This document shows positions 59,803-64,000 of a stretch of 64,000 nt of DNA, piece after piece (the first letter of the stretch is position 1; the number at the start of each line of letters is the position of its first letter). The translations under genes were made by a program, and so were the position numbers. The notes beneath the pieces were generated by a model. The model was not told where the DNA came from. It made no database searches and worked only from the letters and a program-made list of their open reading frames with translations. The DNA lies in NCBI GenBank assembly GCA_951213105.1, contig OX578152.1, forward strand, positions 102,331,455-102,395,454, read 5' to 3'. This DNA is from Amaurobius ferox. Taxonomy: Eukaryota > Arthropoda > Arachnida > Araneae > Amaurobiidae.

Positions 59803-61852
59803 ACTAGCAGCATACCCGTTCTTCGTACGGAGTATATAATATAAAGAAACTTATAATTCGCAATCATGTGCAAATTCTGTTAAAATATTAAATTTATTGC
59901 TCCTAAAGAGAAGTTTAAGTGTCGGCTGCGAACTTGCATTCAAGGACGGACGGCACGCACTCGTGACGGAGGAAATTTTACCGTAAACGGCGAGTGGCAA
60001 GCATGCGTGACTTCACGTGGAACGTTTTAATTTGTCTACTAGATGGCGTTAAATGTCCGTGGAACTAACTTCAATGTATTTTGCAGATACATGACCTTGG
60101 CATAAGGAGAATCCAATGAACTATTTCTCCATTTAGAGCGGTAAAATATGATTTTGTAATATAAATAGACAGAGCAATTCTCGCAACATCAACAATTTTA
60201 TAATTGAGTTTCGGGTTTTGCTTTTATTTCAGCGTTATGATTTCGTTCGTTAATCATAGGAATATACGAGAGTTTTTTTTTGTTTGGGTTTTAGAGGCAG
60301 TGAACTTATTCGTTTATTTCGGATAAAAGAATGGGAGCAACTAACGAGTATTTTGTATTCAGATTTGTATGAAAAATATACATCAAATAGAAAATAAATA
60401 TTTCTTTTATTCCTGAAAAAGTAGATTTCTGTGTTGAATAAGTGATTTTTTGTGAATTTTTTTCGAGAGTTAGGCTTAGCGCAAAAAATTTGCCGTCCTT
60501 TGGGAACAGATCGGAAGCGAAGCGCTCCGTCTTTTGGGCTGCGGTATTTCCGGAATGCCGCCGTCCCGAAAGGGTTAAGAATATCTGTTCTCACTGTGCA
60601 AAATTATCGTCACTGGCAGATCTGAAGAATAAAGCACCCTGGCCCCATTTGTAAGCAAATTTACAAAAAAAGGGAATTGAATCAATATATGCAACCCCGT
60701 ACTACTTACATTGTTGCAGATTAGAAAATTTGCCAGTGTGTTAGTAGAAGATTACCCGTATTACAACATGAGTCTCAAAAATATTTGCCAAAATAAAAGA
60801 TATAACTTAATAAAGTGAAAATATCAATAATCTCCGTGCTCTTTATACCAGAAGGTCGTCATTGATTCCAATATATGCCAATATATATAAAAAATATGCC
60901 AATATACCTATATTACTTATATTCTCGTAGATTAGAAGATATACCAGTGTATTTGTAGAAGATAACTCGTACAACATACAATATATGGGTTTAAACAATT
61001 TTTGTCGTAATAAAACAATTACATAATACCTTGAAAATATCAATAATCCCTGAATCAATAACCCCCGAAAATATCAATAATAATAATGTTTAAACTTGAA
61101 GACCGTAATTGATATTATCCCGTCAAGAATGCTATAAGAAAAATCAAATCGTTTTTTTTTCTAAAATATATTTTTATATCCATTTATTTATTATTAAAAT
61201 CGAAAAAATAAAAATAAAAATTAACAGACAGATTTAATTTAATTGCGTTTCTGAGCAACATGATATAAGATAGAATCTTCTTCATAAACTGCGAAATCAA
61301 CTAACCATTTTGATTGCTTTATACTTTTCAATGTTCAGTAAAAGCTTGTGAAATATAAACCATAGAGATAGATTTTCCATTTAAATCATGTTTCAAACAA
61401 TTCATGTTTTCAGAAAGTGACTAATTGGCGCAAAAATTCTCCCATCAAACTCAGAAATAAAGTTTTAATTCACTATCAAACGATTTTCAAGCTTTTCGTT
61501 TGGATAAACCACGAAGTTAGAGAGTAGAACTCCTAGGAAAAAGTTTCGTTTTTCATTAATATCTCGACAACCCCCGGTCTTACATACTCGAAACTTGGAC
61601 CTAATTTTTGGGGGCTATTTCAAGGCTATCCACAAAATTTCATAAAATTCAGTTCAGCAGTACGTCCATGATGATGAGACAAACGAACATTTCGTTTTTT
61701 ACTAATATCTCGAGAACCACTGATCGTAGAAACTCCAAACATAGACTAAATTTTAAGTGGGACTATTTTCAGGCTACCCACAAAATTTCATCAAATTCGG
61801 TTCAGCCGTTTTCCCGTGATGACGGGACAAACAGACAGATATGCCAACAGAC

Positions 61853-61885
<33 letters not shown>

Positions 61886-61917
61886 TATTTTCAATTTTAT
61901 TTTTATAGATGTATGTC
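59803..61917 (+). repeat. Dispersed repeat ending in (GACA)n and TTTATTTTTATAGATG (class unknown)
   Basis: The start CTACTAGCAGCATACCCGTTC and the end CAGCCGTTTTCCCGTGATGACG, (GACA)n, TTTTTATAGATG are reminiscent of dispersed elements found widely in arthropods and fish. Near the end a unit of about 130-140 bp is present twice (about 61555-61690 and 61710-61830), with CCACAAAATTTCAT and TTCGGTTCAGC words. The interior is AT-rich, with a GC-richer patch at 60480-60650 that is open on both strands but has no known domain. Whether everything between belongs to one element is an inference. Confidence 0.4.
61843..61884. repeat. (GACA)n microsatellite
   Basis: Tandem GACA units, with one GATA unit among them. 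Confidence 0.95.
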
Positions 61918-63389
61918 TAGTGAAATGTTCCTTTTGTGTTTCGTTACTTCTCTGTGAAATGTGTCTTCGTCCATCCGTTGTAACTGTCTACACCCTTTGG
62001 GAGAGCTCGACGAAATTGTGTAAAATTAAATGAAAAATAAATATCATTACCAGTGACTGGTTTAGCTGTCTTTACCGCTGGCCAGTCAGGTCATATCAGT
62101 CCCGCTTCTTTAGCAAAGGCGAACTTTGTTTTTGTGGGCTCGAGGAGGGATTTGTTGAACATTGTACAATCTATAAGTGCGATCTTTGGTACAATGTTTG
62201 GGATAAATTTTTCTCTAAGAATTATGTGAATGTTTCTCTAATTCATTTGTGTAGACTGTAGAGGGACAGAGAGTAGAGAAGGAATTTGCAATATTACCAA
62301 GAATCAACTCAACAAAGAATATGATTGTTAATAATTGAATTATTATTGCATGTTACCTTTGCATGTTTATCTTTATATGTAGTGCTTTACAGTAAGCTGT
62401 ACTCGTGATTTTATATACTGTTATTGTTTCTTAACAGGTCTGTATTTGGATTTTGAGAGATTTCACTTTTGTTTAATATATTTTGCGTTGATTAAGAAAT
62501 GCAATTCTAATGGTTTATAAATTATGTGTTTGTGGATCATGTATGTTATCTGTTGTCTTTATTTCGATCTCGAAATGATTCAAGTTTTTCCTCAGGCTCT
62601 GTCCTTCTTTGCCAATTACTTCCAGTTATCTTTGTTTTGTTAACAAAGTTTTGTTAACCATGTTATTCTTTCAGTTGAAGTCTTCTAGTGGGGAGGAATG
62701 ACTTCCGACAGGTGACAGATTATGGTTACATTTGTTTTCTGCGTTCTTGGCTCGCGGGTTTTGTTTTCGGAGTTTCTGAGGTGGCGGGGATTCTGACTGG
62801 GTGGCGTGGATCTGGCTCCGACGAGGTGGTGTCGACCGCTGGGCTGGGTGCATTGCCGATTGTTCGGCTTGCTGTCGCAGCGTCTGATCGTTTTGTTACC
62901 CGTATACCTTCGGGTGGAGCGGGAATCCAAACTGACTACTGTTGGTCAGTACATACGGTGCAGCCAATCAATATGTAGACGATCAGCTAGTGCAAAACTC
63001 CTTAAGAGAGAGAGATCTCCTTTAAAGTTTAAAAAAATGGAAACATTTGTTCTGCTTCTGTTACTCAAATGAAGCATTCTGAATCCTTTAACGAAAAAAA
63101 AGTTAAAAAATTCTGATTTGTCAGGATTTTAGAGCCAAAATTGTGGAGCAACGCATGCAGCATTTATTGAAAGTATTAGACTTCAACTTGATTTTTCTCA
63201 AATCTACATTTTTCACCTTGCATTCACTTCAATTCAACAATAAAAAAAACAATCTTAAAATTTTGCTAGGTATTATAGAAGGTTAATGTATAGAAGGCAT
63301 ATCTAGACGTGGGTGTAAAAAGTGAAACACATTTTAGAAATAAAAAATTCTTGTAAAATTTTGGTATTTTTTCAGAGCATGTTTTCATT
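61918..63389. other. No confirmed gene; GC-rich patch at about 62690-62960
   Basis: The patch is open on plus (62688-62978, 96 codons) and on minus (60 and 81 codons), with CpG-containing sequence and an upstream TTATTCTTTCAG that resembles a splice acceptor at about 62660-62673. No domain is recognised. It may be an exon or a retroelement fragment. Confidence 0.3.
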
Positions 63390-63862
63390 TTAAATAATCT
63401 GATGTGGGCAGCACATGACTTTCCTTATATAATGCAATGAATTTACTACTTATACAGTAAAAAATAGATTATTTTTATAGCAGTTATTTATATTCTTTCC
63501 AAGATATTGAATTTTCGTCAATGAATCGTCATCTTCCATGTCGTCATCATCAATGAGTCGTCATTGATTTAGTGTCATTTTTATCCATTTGGCGAGTTTT
63601 TCGTTAATTTAGCAACATTTTAAAAAGTCGCCAAGTTGGCGACATTCCATCAAATTCGTCGCCAAAATCTCGCCAAGCGTTATGGATGAAGAAATAAGTT
63701 ATTCTTACAGCAGATAAATGACTATTGGAGTTCAAGTACAAAAGTATTACTCAAAGTATCTTTCTTCATGAATGGAACGTGCTAGATCCACGAGAATGAT
63801 GTCACCAAATTTATCGCATGGTATTACATACGAAAAGTGAACATGTTTCTCAATAGAAATTT
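63390..63862 (+). repeat. Dispersed repeat R1, copy 4, 3'-truncated
   Basis: It closely follows 53985-54440 from AATCTGATGTGGGCAGCACA to GTGAACATGTTTCTCAA, with an insertion of about 30 bp at 63535-63565. The sequence then leaves R1 at a T-run. Confidence 0.7.
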
Positions 63863-64000
63863 TTTTTTATTATTTTATATGAGGTTGAGGTTGATTATGG
63901 TTTAATGGCACAAGATCCAAAGAGGATATGCTGCGCCAGACATATGGTACCGAGATACATAAAATAGTATTGATAACACGTGTATAATTTAAAATAGTGA
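63863..64000. other. Window end, no feature recognised
   Basis: About 140 bp of unassigned sequence. Confidence 0.4.

Noticed and set aside
60500..60520. AGATCGGAAG word resembling sequencing-adapter contamination
   Set aside because: The match to the common adapter covers only about 10 bases and the flanking sequence continues as normal genomic DNA.
62685..62978. CpG-rich overlapping frames as a promoter or first exon
   Set aside because: No supporting splice structure, conserved domain or core promoter could be identified by eye.

Overview
This is a 64 kb window of an AT-rich eukaryotic nuclear genome, almost certainly an invertebrate and most likely an arthropod (a chelicerate such as a spider is my best guess, low confidence). 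It has no bacterial-type operons, CRISPR array, rRNA, or convincing multi-exon host gene. What can be supported is a dense landscape of transposable elements. The host guess rests on the element mix: Naiad-type Penelope-like retroelements, Tc1/mariner elements with TA target duplications, tRNA-derived SINEs, long (TA)n tracts, and several roughly 1 kb dispersed families.

The most informative part is 28.6-50.2 kb. It holds at least four Penelope-like elements (PLEs), called N1-N4 here. They have the permuted Naiad layout: an N-terminal GIY-YIG endonuclease, a linker with a CxC motif, and a C-terminal PLE reverse transcriptase. N2 (41771-47120, minus strand) has one uninterrupted 920-codon ORF between two 776-bp pseudo-LTRs (pLTRs) that look identical. 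N1 (30302-34348, plus strand) is preceded by an inverted, 5'-truncated copy of itself. Its ORF is broken only by two single-base homopolymer indels. N3 and N4 (34386-36361, minus strand) are a truncated RT fragment and a pLTR/3'-UTR fragment. All of them sit on (TA)n tracts. Two insertions are bracketed by long direct duplications of the neighbouring DNA (about 3.05 kb for N2, about 0.27 kb for N3/N4). The pLTRs share a hairpin block with an 8-nt loop whose stem differs between families but stays paired. A 200-N scaffold gap lies at 50228-50427.

The left part (1-28.6 kb) is a mosaic of dispersed families. R1 is about 0.9 kb and ends in a CA tract plus a GACCCCGTCACAAT-like tail. R2 is about 0.95 kb and carries ACACTTTCCAAC near both ends in inverted orientation. 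R3 is an AT-rich family with a G-run/C-run hairpin. Also present are three copies of one tRNA-derived SINE, a 782-bp mariner-like element, an 865-bp long-TIR MITE, a 1.42 kb degenerate Tc1 element, a mariner-type transposase pseudogene, a 54-bp minisatellite, and a small THAP zinc-finger coding fragment.

The right part (50.4-64 kb) holds two LTR-like repeats, two R1 copies, a 310-bp foldback element inside TA repeats, a tRNA-Ser-like SINE with a clear 10-bp target duplication, and a dispersed repeat ending in (GACA)n. Most short open frames in the window are chance openings in AT-rich or repeat DNA and are not annotated as genes. Repeat families named R1-R3, A and T are my own labels from visual comparison. 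Their borders are approximate unless an exact TSD or TIR is stated.
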